A stretch of DNA of 64,000 bases from Debaryomyces hansenii CBS767 (taxonomy: Eukaryota; Ascomycota; Pichiomycetes; Serinales; Debaryomycetaceae). The position numbers and the translations under genes are program-made. Location: the NCBI RefSeq assembly GCF_000006445.2, contig NC_006046.2, positions 1,116,001 through 1,180,000 of the forward strand, read 5' to 3'. The notes under the pieces were generated by a model. That model was not told the DNA's origin. It worked only from the letters and a program-made list of their open reading frames with translations, and made no database searches. This document shows, in pieces, positions 55,730-64,000 of the stretch. Within the stretch, counting starts at the first letter, position 1. Every line of letters starts with the position of its first letter.

Positions 55730-56040
55730 AAGTGTTTGTCACACCAAATACTACTAATACCGCTTCGTACAATTCTCCATTATTTTGCAGCTTATATTAT
55801 TTATTTTTTGGGAACCCCCTTCAAAATTGCATTTGTATTAGTTGTATGTCCTAGCTGCAACCTCTGCTAGCACATTTTTGTATATATTAGCCTTTTATTA
55901 ATGATTTATAGACGAATTTATTGTCCTTCTTGTATGTATTTGTAATTTTTGAATCATGCACGATTTCATACCTCAAATGATAACAAGAGATTTAGCAATC
56001 TGCAAGAAGCAATTGTGTATCGTTACATCTCCTATAGGTA
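55730..56040. other. Intergenic region, 311 bp, SDH4 to RNA-binding protein gene
   Basis: AT-rich, with TATATTAG near 55883. No ORF, repeat or known site was recognised. Confidence 0.5.
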
Positions 56041-57105
56041 ATGAGTGATACTGAAGATATCAATTACGAAAGAAGGCCGGAGTTCAACGAAGGCTCAGAA
56101 AGAGAAAATGTGGAACCTGAACAAAAGCCCGTAGACCATCATGGTTTGCAAACCCCAGGTGAGCTTGAGCCACAGGAAGAGGTTGTCTACGTAGTTAATG
56201 ACGAACCTGCGTTCAATGTTACGAGGGCATTGTTTATTGGTAATTTACGTCGGCCAATAAATGCAATTGACTTTCAGAATTACTTGAAGGATTTGGCAGC
56301 AGCTGGTGGTGATAATATCATTGAGAGAGCATGGTTGAATAGAACGAGAACACACGGTATAGTGCTCGTTGACAAGGAAGAAGGAGCTAAGTATATCAGA
56401 GAAAGGTTGAACGGAACAAAATACCCATCGGAAGAAGAGGACGCAAGATTGAAAGATGAACATGATGTTCGTGAAAAAGAGAATTATGAGAAGCAATTGC
56501 AAGAATACGAAGAAGGTGAAGATAAGGACTCTTTGCCAGAGCCTGCTCTTCCAAAGGAATATTCCGTGGAGCGAAAGCTGTTATATGTTGATTTCATCCC
56601 TGTGAAGGCCATAAACCAATGGATTTATGAAGAAGACAAAGGTCCAAGAAACGGTAAATGGAAAATTGGATATGAGAATAAAGGCGACGATATATTAGCG
56701 ACCCACGCATTACTATCTGGTGATTTCATGCCACGCTACAACCAAAGACACCATCATCCAAAGTTTGGCAGAGGACGTGGTGGTGGCTACAGAGGTGGAT
56801 ACGGAGGCCCAGTTTATAATAGAAGAGGACTGGGTGGTTATGGTTATAATGGGTCTGGGCCAAAACCATACGGCGTTTATCCTCCAAGAAATGGTTACGA
56901 TGGCCAACCAAGAAGAGGCGGTTATCGTGGTCGTAGGGGAGGATATTATCCAAATAATGGTGAAAGAAGTAGTTATGTGCCGGGAGACTCGAATAGAGAA
57001 GAACGTGGTAGATATTCACGTACTGATTCATACCAACCAAGGTCTGAATATAGAGAAAGGTCCTGGGAAGGTTCGGCAAGAACCAGATCCAGGTCACCTT
57101 TGTAA
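56041..57105 (+). CDS. Acinus-like RRM protein with RGG-rich C-terminus
   Basis: Product of 354 aa. An acidic N-terminus precedes one RRM-like domain (about 60-205): RALFIGNLRRPINAIDFQNYL, RTRTHGIVLVDKEEGAKYIRERLNGTKYP, then after a charged insert ERKLLYVDFIPVKAINQWIYEE. The order and the KYP and WIYEE features resemble the RRM of Acinus (ACIN1) and its fungal relatives, which act with RNPS1 and SAP18 in the ASAP splicing/EJC-linked complex. The C-terminus has many RGG/RGGY and PRNGY repeats and ends in an RS-like SARTRSRSPL. Homology to Acinus is by pattern only. It is convergent with PSY4. Confidence 0.7.
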   Translation: MSDTEDINYERRPEFNEGSERENVEPEQKPVDHHGLQTPGELEPQEEVVYVVNDEPAFNVTRALFIGNLRRPINAIDFQNYLKDLAAAGGDNIIERAWLNRTRTHGIVLVDKEEGAKYIRERLNGTKYPSEEEDARLKDEHDVREKENYEKQLQEYEEGEDKDSLPEPALPKEYSVERKLLYVDFIPVKAINQWIYEEDKGPRNGKWKIGYENKGDDILATHALLSGDFMPRYNQRHHHPKFGRGRGGGYRGGYGGPVYNRRGLGGYGYNGSGPKPYGVYPPRNGYDGQPRRGGYRGRRGGYYPNNGERSSYVPGDSNREERGRYSRTDSYQPRSEYRERSWEGSARTRSRSPL

Positions 57106-57207
57106 TTTGATACATGTAAAGTAGTTCTTAGAAGTCTCCAACGATTTATTTATGCAGATGGGAAAATTCTTCAAAATATACGTTAATATACAGTAAGCAT
57201 ATAAATA

Positions 57208-58269
57208 TTAATATACAAGGGGCTCCTCGTCACTGACGATCATATTTTCACAACTTATATCCATTTTATTTTCATTATCTATGTCGCGATCTTTGTTAGT
57301 TAATATAGTTTCGTTGTCAGCAGTATCATTATGATCATCACTTATAGGATCCGAATTATTATTTTGTGACTTTGTTGGCGTAACATTTGAACTATTGGAT
57401 GTGATGTCCTCGAGAGTACTGTTAGATATATCCATTCTATCTTCGTCTGGATCTAATTCGTTTCGTCTTTGTTTGCAAGGACTCGGCTTGTCATCTATGC
57501 GTGCTCGTTTTGCAGCATACTCTTGTGTGGACTCAGATTTCATTTCATTAGCATCTTTCTCTCTTCTCCGCCTCGAGGGAGAAACAGAGGGTGTGTTCCC
57601 ATTCTTATAATCTTCACTCCCGTTTTCCGGATTTTTCTGTCCTTTAGCATTCTGCTGTTCGTCTGCCGGTGGAGATGAAATGAGCATTGGGTCAAGAACC
57701 AGACTATTTCCATCCGGCAGGTTTTCTTTAACAGGACTTTCGGTCTTCAACCAAGGTATAGGCACTAACGGGATTGTCTGTACTGTCTGATTTGTAGGTG
57801 GGTTTGTTGTCTTTGAGCCGCCCAGAGTAGGATTCACGAACGTAACTTCTGGATAATCAAATATTGAAGATGCTACCACCACCAACTTCGAAAACGAATT
57901 GAAATATTTCAACACTTGGGTATTGTTTGAAAGTGCATAACCCTCTTTTTCCGGGTGTAACATTATCTCTGCAATTCTCTGGATTGTGAACGGCGGCTTA
58001 TCCAGAAATACATCCTTCAAATGCTTGACAATCTTGTCCTTCGTCCTATTTATTGACTGCGGAAGATCAACTCCGCGGGGTCTTTTACTATACCGTTCGC
58101 CATATTTGTCTGATATGCTAGCAATTTCCTCTAGTCTAATTATTAATTTCGGTAGTATATCGGACGACCATATTGCATTAGGTAGTTCTTTATATTGTTT
58201 CGAAAATACCACATCCTCGAATGTTTCAGCCAACTGCGGTTCCAATGGAGGAATCACCAATTCTGGCAT
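57208..58269 (-). CDS. PSY4: Protein phosphatase 4 regulatory subunit 2 (Psy4)
   Basis: Product of 353 aa (S. cerevisiae Psy4 441). Residues 1-150 form the PPP4R2 domain: VVFSKQYKELPNAIWSSDILPKLI and PPFTIQRIAEIMLHPEKEGY, followed by KYFNSFSKLVVVAS. The rest is acidic, Ser/Asn-rich and disordered, with a basic RRRREK and KRARIDD patch suggesting nuclear import. With Pph3 and Psy2 it dephosphorylates gamma-H2A and Rad53 during DNA-damage recovery. Confidence 0.9.
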   Translation of the reverse strand: MPELVIPPLEPQLAETFEDVVFSKQYKELPNAIWSSDILPKLIIRLEEIASISDKYGERYSKRPRGVDLPQSINRTKDKIVKHLKDVFLDKPPFTIQRIAEIMLHPEKEGYALSNNTQVLKYFNSFSKLVVVASSIFDYPEVTFVNPTLGGSKTTNPPTNQTVQTIPLVPIPWLKTESPVKENLPDGNSLVLDPMLISSPPADEQQNAKGQKNPENGSEDYKNGNTPSVSPSRRRREKDANEMKSESTQEYAAKRARIDDKPSPCKQRRNELDPDEDRMDISNSTLEDITSNSSNVTPTKSQNNNSDPISDDHNDTADNETILTNKDRDIDNENKMDISCENMIVSDEEPLVY

Positions 58270-58845
58270 GACGTGTATATCCTAGTAGAATACCGTATGA
58301 TTCTATAAATAATGTTATAAAGCTTAGGTTGTTTACTGATGAGGAAACGCGATTATCAACGCGCTTAGATATGGAGAAGCTTTAAACCTCTATCATTAAA
58401 TATTTTTACAACTGGCTTATTTACAATATAAATGTTTCCGTAAGCAATAGGGATACTTCGGATACATATAAGGAAGTCAGCATGCTATGTGGGTAAACGC
58501 TTAGCAAACCAATGTTGCTGTAAAATAGATCTTGGTTTAGCTGTGAAATTTAGACCGCCTCCAAAACGGCCACTTTATTTTACAAATCCTTACATGTCAA
58601 AGACATTTGATCCGATACTCGGATATATAGCAGGATAATTTATTGTTTCCAACTACATGTTTGGCATCGTAGAGATATCATGTTGAACAGTAGATAAGGC
58701 CTAAATGTTAGGGCACATATTTACGCTTGACACGGTAAATATCAACATGGACGAATTTAGCACACAAAAGAATTTTTCATTTGATTGACCAGTTTTGATA
58801 GCTAGGTAGTTTGTTTCCGATAAAGCATAGTAAGGTGGTATAGAA
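58270..58845. other. Intergenic region, 576 bp, divergent promoter of PSY4 and RSM7
   Basis: AT-rich, with an ACGCGC at about 58358. No strong regulatory pattern or small gene; a minus-strand frame overlapping the RSM7 start is its antisense shadow. Confidence 0.5.
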
Positions 58846-59637
58846 ATGGCATTCATCAGAGCTTGTGTGAGACAGTTACAGGCTCCTGTAGCGGGTGCAT
58901 TAAGAAGCAGAACCCCAAGACTCATGTCTTCTCCAATAATTAGATATAATTCATCAAGCACTAAGACTTCTGAAAAAAATGATTTCAGTTTAGCTGCTCA
59001 AGTTTTTCCATTGAATAAAGAAAGCATTACCGAGGGTGATGTTGACGAATGGTTAAATGCTGTTCAACAATTAAAAGGAGGCAAGAGTCATGTTGAATCC
59101 GAAACCGAAGTTTACATCTCACAATTGGCTCACCCAGAGCCATTTTTGGAAGAAAAGTTTGAACCAACCGAAGAGCAACTTGCTGAAGTTGAGGCATTTG
59201 CGAACAAAAGGATCCCGCTTCCCTCCAATCCTACCATCGACAATTTCACAAACCTTATTATGAGAGACGGTAAAAAATCAAAAGCACAAAAAATCTTATC
59301 CAGAGCATTATATATTGTCTACTTGAAGACCAGAAAAGATCCTTTAGTGATATTGGAAGAAACATTAGATAAAATGGCGCCATTAATGGCTACCAAGGTT
59401 CAAAAAACTGGTGCAGCCAAGAATAGAACCGTCCCATACCCATTAAAGAAAAGACAAAGAAATAGATATCCAATCACCTGGATCTTGGAAGGTGCTTCAA
59501 AGAAGAAGTCCCCAGACTATTCAGTTAGGTTATCTGAAGAAATCATTTCTGCTTACGAAGGTAAATCATCTGGTTATGATAGAAAAGCCCAAATGCACAA
59601 ATCTGCTATGGCCCATAGAGCTTATATTAGATTATGA
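58846..59637 (+). CDS. RSM7: Mitochondrial small-subunit ribosomal protein uS7 (Rsm7)
   Basis: Product of 263 aa (S. cerevisiae Rsm7 247). Presequence MAFIRACVRQLQAPVAGALRS. The S7 domain from about 125: NLIMRDGKKSKAQKILSRAL, DPLVILEETLDKMAPLM, then NRTVPYPLKKRQRNRYPITW (the beta-hairpin region that contacts the mRNA exit channel). It is a component of the mitochondrial 37S ribosome. Confidence 0.95.
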   Translation: MAFIRACVRQLQAPVAGALRSRTPRLMSSPIIRYNSSSTKTSEKNDFSLAAQVFPLNKESITEGDVDEWLNAVQQLKGGKSHVESETEVYISQLAHPEPFLEEKFEPTEEQLAEVEAFANKRIPLPSNPTIDNFTNLIMRDGKKSKAQKILSRALYIVYLKTRKDPLVILEETLDKMAPLMATKVQKTGAAKNRTVPYPLKKRQRNRYPITWILEGASKKKSPDYSVRLSEEIISAYEGKSSGYDRKAQMHKSAMAHRAYIRL

Positions 59638-59923
59638 GGAGCTTCATTGTTGATAATAATCTCTACATCATGTATATAAGAATCATTAACCATATGTTTA
59701 AAATTCACGATTTATCGAAATTATCTGTATAATTTTATTGTATTTTGCGTAAAATAATTAGTCTGTATTTTGTAGCCACAGAAGTATTTCTATGGTAAAT
59801 TTGTCATTCCAGCTCAAATACATTATTTGCTAGTTATGACTTAAGTTCATACCTTTTGAAGACTTCTTAAAAACATATATCATTTAGTGTATGCTTCATT
59901 CGAGAAGGTAGAAAAAAAGACTA

Positions 59924-61072
59924 ATGCATTCTTTACAATACACATTTCATGATCTTCGTTACAAAGTTGAATACTATAGAACCCGATACAAACAGAGATA
60001 TTATAGCAATGATCGAAATCCCAGAGTTATACAAACGAAGCTAAAGAACCAACGGCTTCTCTCTCTAAGAACCCAACCTCACGATAAATACTTCATAAAA
60101 CCTGGCGAATTCTTGGCCCTAGTCCCCAAAAAATTGGACAGGAATATTAATCAAATCATTGAAGTGGACACTTCAAGATACTTAAAGGCACTGTTTTTGA
60201 AACAGAGAGATTTGTTTAAGGGGTATGATGATAATGCATTGACGGAAAAATCGTACTCAGGGTTCCATATGGAACAAAACAAATATGGAAATATTCGCAG
60301 CTATTCGGGTTCAGTATATTTGAATACATCATTTACTGATATTCCAAACACTTTCAGACATAATACAAATACAGCCAGTCAACGATCTTCTCTGTTTTCC
60401 ATTTTGAGTCCTGCCCAGTCAAATAGCTTTGAGGAAATCGAATCCAATCGACAGCATCATTTGTGCACATCTAGGAGTACATCACCATTAATAGATTTGA
60501 ACTCTATTACCTCGGATATAAATGGAATCCCATTCGTCAATCCAAACAGTCATTATCTAAATAGATCTGTTATTTCTCCGTCTGATGATCTATTCGACTT
60601 TGAAAATGTGAAAATTTCGCCAATTGGCACTTCTGGAATTCAATCCTTCGGTTCAAAGATGCAAAATCTTAGTCTTAAACGTAAAACCTCCATCAACAGC
60701 GAAAAACGTAGAACCAAAGTTCAACACTCTTGGAAACTCGTTCTTAATGCTATCTCATTATCTGCTGCAAAGGTGTCCGTTGGATTATCGCCAAAAACAT
60801 GTCACGACTTCGAAAATTTGACACCTGATTTCATAAATGCAAAATCTGCAGAAAACAAGATCAGTATAGCAAACGGTAAGTACAGCAAAAGTGACATATT
60901 TAATGGAAAAGAATGTTCAAAGGAATACAAAGGTACCATAGAACAAAGCAGGTTCACTGATGGAAATATCCAAAAGTACTCAACGATTAACGATTCAATC
61001 GCTCAGACTCATTATTATAATGAAAGTGGTTTCTTGTCGATGTACAATTACAATTCTGATAATGAATCATGA
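59924..61072 (+). CDS. Uncharacterised Ser/Asn-rich protein
   Basis: Product of 382 aa of unknown family. The N-terminus is basic and aromatic (KVEYYRTRYKQRYYSNDR), followed by a possibly folded part (about 45-100: HDKYFIKPGEFLALVPKKL). The remainder is Ser/Thr/Asn-rich and probably disordered, with many potential phosphorylation sites (SRSTSPLIDLNS). No membrane segment, zinc site or catalytic motif is visible. The open frame is long and its codon use looks like its neighbours', so I accept it as a gene. Function unknown. Confidence 0.75.
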   Translation: MHSLQYTFHDLRYKVEYYRTRYKQRYYSNDRNPRVIQTKLKNQRLLSLRTQPHDKYFIKPGEFLALVPKKLDRNINQIIEVDTSRYLKALFLKQRDLFKGYDDNALTEKSYSGFHMEQNKYGNIRSYSGSVYLNTSFTDIPNTFRHNTNTASQRSSLFSILSPAQSNSFEEIESNRQHHLCTSRSTSPLIDLNSITSDINGIPFVNPNSHYLNRSVISPSDDLFDFENVKISPIGTSGIQSFGSKMQNLSLKRKTSINSEKRRTKVQHSWKLVLNAISLSAAKVSVGLSPKTCHDFENLTPDFINAKSAENKISIANGKYSKSDIFNGKECSKEYKGTIEQSRFTDGNIQKYSTINDSIAQTHYYNESGFLSMYNYNSDNES

Positions 61073-61401
61073 TTAGGGGCCATATTTATATAAAGTAATA
61101 AATTTTGCAATCATAACATTATTCTCAAAAAATTGGAAATGTAGGTAACAAGTGTGTTAAGGACGAGAAAAGAAATTACCGATTATAGTAAAATCTGTTA
61201 GAAAGATGAACTAACACCATTTAAGGACACTTTAAGCAAGCAGAGATATCGTAACAGTGAAGTATACGTGACCTACTAAGTTTAGGATTCTTCATGAAGT
61301 TCCATTATGGAATAATCTAAATCCTGCATATTGATTCACTGTCTAAATGAACTTGAAAATGATGATTTGTTAATTGTCAACAACAACTGCTATGATCAAT
61401 A
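61073..61401. other. Intergenic region, 329 bp, upstream of APM1
   Basis: AT-rich spacer between same-strand genes. No ORF, repeat or clear site was recognised. Confidence 0.5.
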
Positions 61402-62709
61402 ATGGCATCCCAAATACACTTCTTGGATATAAAAGGGAAGACCTTACTTTCAAGGGATTACAAAGGAGATATTCCTTCTAATACGATTGAAAAATTCCCA
61501 CTTTTATTGTTAGATCTTGAGAATGATGAAAATAATGAAGAGTCTAACTATAAGCCATTTGTAAACTATCAAGGAATAAACTATATCTATATCAATCATA
61601 ATAATTTATACGTATGTGCATTAACAAGAAAGAATGATAATGTCATGGCAATAATTGTATTCTTATCGAAATTGATTGAGGTTTTAACCGAGTATTTCAA
61701 AGTATTGGAAGAAGAATCAATCAGAGATAATTTCGTTATAATATATGAATTATTGGATGAAATGATGGACTTTGGACATCCACAAACCAGCGATACACAA
61801 ATCTTAAAGCAATACATCACCCAGGATTATTTCAAACTCATCAGAAAAACATCCCTGAGACTTGTTCAACCACCTAATGCAGTTACCAATTCTGTTAATT
61901 GGAGAAGTGAAGGAATTGTCTATAAGAAAAATGAAGCCTTTTTGGATGTGGTTGAGTCCATCAATATGTTAATAAACGCGCAAGGACAGGTATTGAATAG
62001 TGAAATTTTAGGAGAAGTCAAAATTAAGTCTCACTTAAGTGGTATGCCAGACTTAAGGTTAGGGTTAAACGATAAAGGTATCTTTAATAATGAGTCTAAT
62101 AATAAAAATATCGATCTAGAGGATATAAAGTTCCACCAATGTGTTAGATTATCAAAGTTTGAAAATGAAAAGATTATTACATTTATACCCCCTGACGGCG
62201 AATTTACCTTAATGTCTTATAGATTGTCGTCTAACCAATTTTTGGTGAAGCCATTGATTTTGGTCAATTGTAAGACCAAAGTCCATAAACATTCAAGAAT
62301 AGAGATATTATGTTCTGTCAAGGCTCAAATCAAGAAAAGATCTGTTGCTAATAACGTGGAGATCGTGATCCCATTACCAGATGATGCCGATACCCCAAAG
62401 TTTACTCCAGAATATGGGACTGTTAAATGGATACCAGAGAAGGCTTGTTTGATTTGGAAGTTGAAGACTTTCCCAGGAGGTAAGCAATTTCACATGAGAG
62501 CTGAATTAGGATTACCTTCGGTAGTTGATTCAGAAACTATATTGTCCAAAAAGCCAATTAAGGTTAATTTTTCAATCCCTTATTTTACCACGAGTGGTAT
62601 CCAAGTCAGATATTTAAGAATTAATGAACCAAAATTACAATACCAGTCTTACCCTTGGGTCAGATATATCACCCAGGCAGGAGAGGACTATACCGTTAGA
62701 CTCAAATAA
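61402..62709 (+). CDS. APM1: Clathrin adaptor AP-1 medium subunit mu1
   Basis: Product of 435 aa. An N-terminal longin domain (MASQIHFLDIKGKTLLSRDYKGD) is followed by a linker with VNWRSEGIVYKKNEAFLDV and the mu-homology domain (SGMPDLRLGLNDKGIF, FHQCVRLSKFENEKIITFIPPDGEF, ADTPKFTPEYGTVKWIPEK, YFTTSGIQVRYLRINEPKLQY...SYPWVRYITQ). The TSGIQVRYLRI ending is typical of mu1 rather than mu2/mu3. It selects YxxPhi cargo for clathrin vesicles between trans-Golgi and endosomes. Confidence 0.96.
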   Translation: MASQIHFLDIKGKTLLSRDYKGDIPSNTIEKFPLLLLDLENDENNEESNYKPFVNYQGINYIYINHNNLYVCALTRKNDNVMAIIVFLSKLIEVLTEYFKVLEEESIRDNFVIIYELLDEMMDFGHPQTSDTQILKQYITQDYFKLIRKTSLRLVQPPNAVTNSVNWRSEGIVYKKNEAFLDVVESINMLINAQGQVLNSEILGEVKIKSHLSGMPDLRLGLNDKGIFNNESNNKNIDLEDIKFHQCVRLSKFENEKIITFIPPDGEFTLMSYRLSSNQFLVKPLILVNCKTKVHKHSRIEILCSVKAQIKKRSVANNVEIVIPLPDDADTPKFTPEYGTVKWIPEKACLIWKLKTFPGGKQFHMRAELGLPSVVDSETILSKKPIKVNFSIPYFTTSGIQVRYLRINEPKLQYQSYPWVRYITQAGEDYTVRLK

Positions 62710-62847
62710 GTATATAAGCAATACATTTATTTTGCATCGGTAGGCCTAAATAATTATATAAATTCAATAAATTTATTGCAGTTAATATATATTACGGTTT
62801 AAAGACAAACGAGCATTAAAAAAAAAGGCAGGATAACTCTTTTATTG

Positions 62848-63588
62848 ATGACTGATGATAAAATCAAATTTGCTGTCCATAATTGTATTAAGACATATGA
62901 ATTAACGTCAAAGTCGAAGAGATTTTCTAGACTAACATTTGAACATGAATCAAAGATAGCCAAGTCGATCAATTTGAACCATAAAGAGAAATTTTTGGAC
63001 ATTCTATCCAAAAGAGATCATTACATTGGGAAGTTGAATAAACTACTAAATGATTCAATAACAGATGAAGCAGATCACAGCAGCAAGGGTCAAAACAGAC
63101 TAGTAGCCGGGCCAGATCCAAGGTACATCACCAATAGACATCATGCGAAGCAATATATCATAAATAACGTATTGCCAAACACAAATAAACTGCAAATAAT
63201 AGAACAATTAATATCTAAGCATTCTAAACTTCAAGACAATTACAAGGAGTCTAGAGAGTCCATTTTAAAGGGACATAAGGATTCAATTAAAAATTTACAA
63301 CCAAATACGAAGTTATCAAAGTTATCAAATATAAATGCACAAATTAAAGATCATAGCATAAATAACAAACGAGTTGAACTAACCAATGAATTGGATGCGT
63401 TAGACGATATGATAATATTCAATTCAAAACAGTATAGTATTGAAACTTATGAAACGTTACAGAGTTTGAAGATACCTTACTTTTTTATCGATGAGATGTA
63501 CAAATATCCTCAATTAGATGATGATAGGGTATATATGCTAGACTTATTAGTTGATTTGTTAACTGAAAAGAAACCTGTAAATAGATAG
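62848..63588 (+). CDS. Uncharacterised helical protein
   Basis: 246 aa from the first ATG. It is rich in Lys, Asn, Leu and Ile, with predicted long helices (IAKSINLNHKEKFLDILSKRD; NKLQIIEQLISKHSKLQDNY) of coiled-coil character and a C-terminal part ending in DDRVYMLDLLVDLLTEKK. No catalytic or membrane motif is visible. I do not recognise the family. The layout would suit a scaffold or a kinetochore/spindle-type subunit, but this is a guess. It starts about 140 bp after APM1 on the same strand. Confidence 0.7.
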   Translation: MTDDKIKFAVHNCIKTYELTSKSKRFSRLTFEHESKIAKSINLNHKEKFLDILSKRDHYIGKLNKLLNDSITDEADHSSKGQNRLVAGPDPRYITNRHHAKQYIINNVLPNTNKLQIIEQLISKHSKLQDNYKESRESILKGHKDSIKNLQPNTKLSKLSNINAQIKDHSINNKRVELTNELDALDDMIIFNSKQYSIETYETLQSLKIPYFFIDEMYKYPQLDDDRVYMLDLLVDLLTEKKPVNR

Positions 63589-63826
63589 ATTATATATTTA
63601 ACGTAACATTTGAGCTTATGAAAATACCAAGCTTATTGGGTATGTAAGAAGTTATAGGCATAGCTATAATAAATAGGCAAAAAGGATACGTTACAATTAG
63701 TTTTTTGGTTCAATCCATTCATTGGACAAATATATTACAATCCTTTCATAGGACATAAAGGTATATAAAATGCAGATAAAAAATAAAGATAAACAGAATT
63801 AAAAAAAGCCAGGCTGAAAATCATGA

Positions 63827-64000
63827 TTATACCAAATCAGTAACACAACCCAACGAAGCATCACTGACTAACTTAGAATATTTAGCCAATGTACCTCTTG
63901 TATATCTTGGCTTTGGTGGGGTCCATTCCTTCTTTCTTTCGGCTAAAATATCTTCAGATACTAATAAGTCGATTCTATTGTTTTCAGCGTCAATAACAAT
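63827..64000 (-). CDS. ILV3: Dihydroxyacid dehydratase, C-terminal fragment (cut by window edge)
   Basis: Only the last 57 codons lie in the window. The translation (IVIDAENNRIDLLVSEDIL..., then EWTPPKPRYTRGTLAKYSKLVSDASLGCV) matches the C-terminus of Ilv3: the KPRYTRGTLAKY motif and the conserved SxAxxGCV end. Ilv3 is the mitochondrial Fe-S enzyme of valine/isoleucine synthesis. The start and the cluster ligands are outside. Confidence 0.9.
   Translation of the reverse strand: MVIDAENNRIDLLVSEDILAERKKEWTPPKPRYTRGTLAKYSKLVSDASLGCVTDLV

Noticed and set aside
58701..58961. Minus-strand ORF over the RSM7 start
   Set aside because: Antisense of the RSM7 presequence and promoter; no independent evidence.
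1..64000. Transposons, LTRs, CRISPR arrays, rRNA or tRNA genes, telomeric or centromeric repeats
   Set aside because: None recognised on either strand by eye; a tRNAscan-SE and repeat search would be needed to exclude small or degraded copies.

Overview
This window is gene-dense nuclear DNA of a budding (ascomycete) yeast: about 35 protein-coding genes on both strands, mostly unspliced, with short AT-rich spacers and yeast-type introns (GTATGT donor, TACTAAC branch site). Two in-frame CTG codons fall where the protein family has serine: codon 295 of the G-alpha gene (the invariant Ser after GGQR) and codon 391 of NEO1. This points to the CUG-Ser clade (Debaryomyces/Candida group, nuclear code 12). 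The G-alpha protein also resembles Candida albicans Gpa1 closely. A Debaryomyces-like species is my best guess, but the genus is inference.

Layout. 0-9 kb: SYG1, an unusual alpha/beta-hydrolase plus capping-enzyme-like phosphatase fusion, and the flippase NEO1. 9-16.6 kb: a small candidate ORF, a mitochondrial protein (possibly RSM28), ATP1 with two introns, a lysine-rich nuclear-type protein and a GNAT-like protein. 16.7-26.2 kb: an APE2-type aminopeptidase broken by a frameshift, ESS1, a membrane-anchored URA6, an SDR reductase with an intron, PAN3 and a PCL5-type cyclin. 26.3-32.6 kb: a degenerate acyl-CoA-synthetase-like protein, a CDC1/TED1 phosphoesterase, GPA1 and COR1. 32.6-34.7 kb: a 2.1-kb gene-free segment with a 15-bp minisatellite flanked by oppositely skewed blocks. 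34.7-45.4 kb: a GAS-family glucanosyltransferase, RPN5, an EGT2-like PLP enzyme, HIS1 (spliced), a cis-prenyltransferase, SQT1 and PRI1. 45.6-64 kb: an EGH1-type steryl glucosidase, PRP22, PRE1, RIB5, MRP2 (spliced), SDH4, an Acinus-like RNA-binding protein, PSY4, RSM7, an unknown protein, APM1, another unknown protein and the 3' end of ILV3.

There are no operons. Functional grouping shows in shared promoter motifs: Gcn4 sites before PCL5 and HIS1, an MCB element before PRI1, PACE-like elements before RPN5 and PRE1, and CCAAT boxes before ATP1 and COR1. Respiratory and mitochondrial genes are frequent (ATP1, COR1, SDH4, MRP2, RSM7). I found no rRNA, tRNA, transposon, LTR, CRISPR or viral remnant.

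For novelty, the best candidates are the hydrolase-phosphatase fusion, the obligately membrane-anchored UMP kinase, the frameshifted aminopeptidase and the structured 2.1-kb intergenic region.
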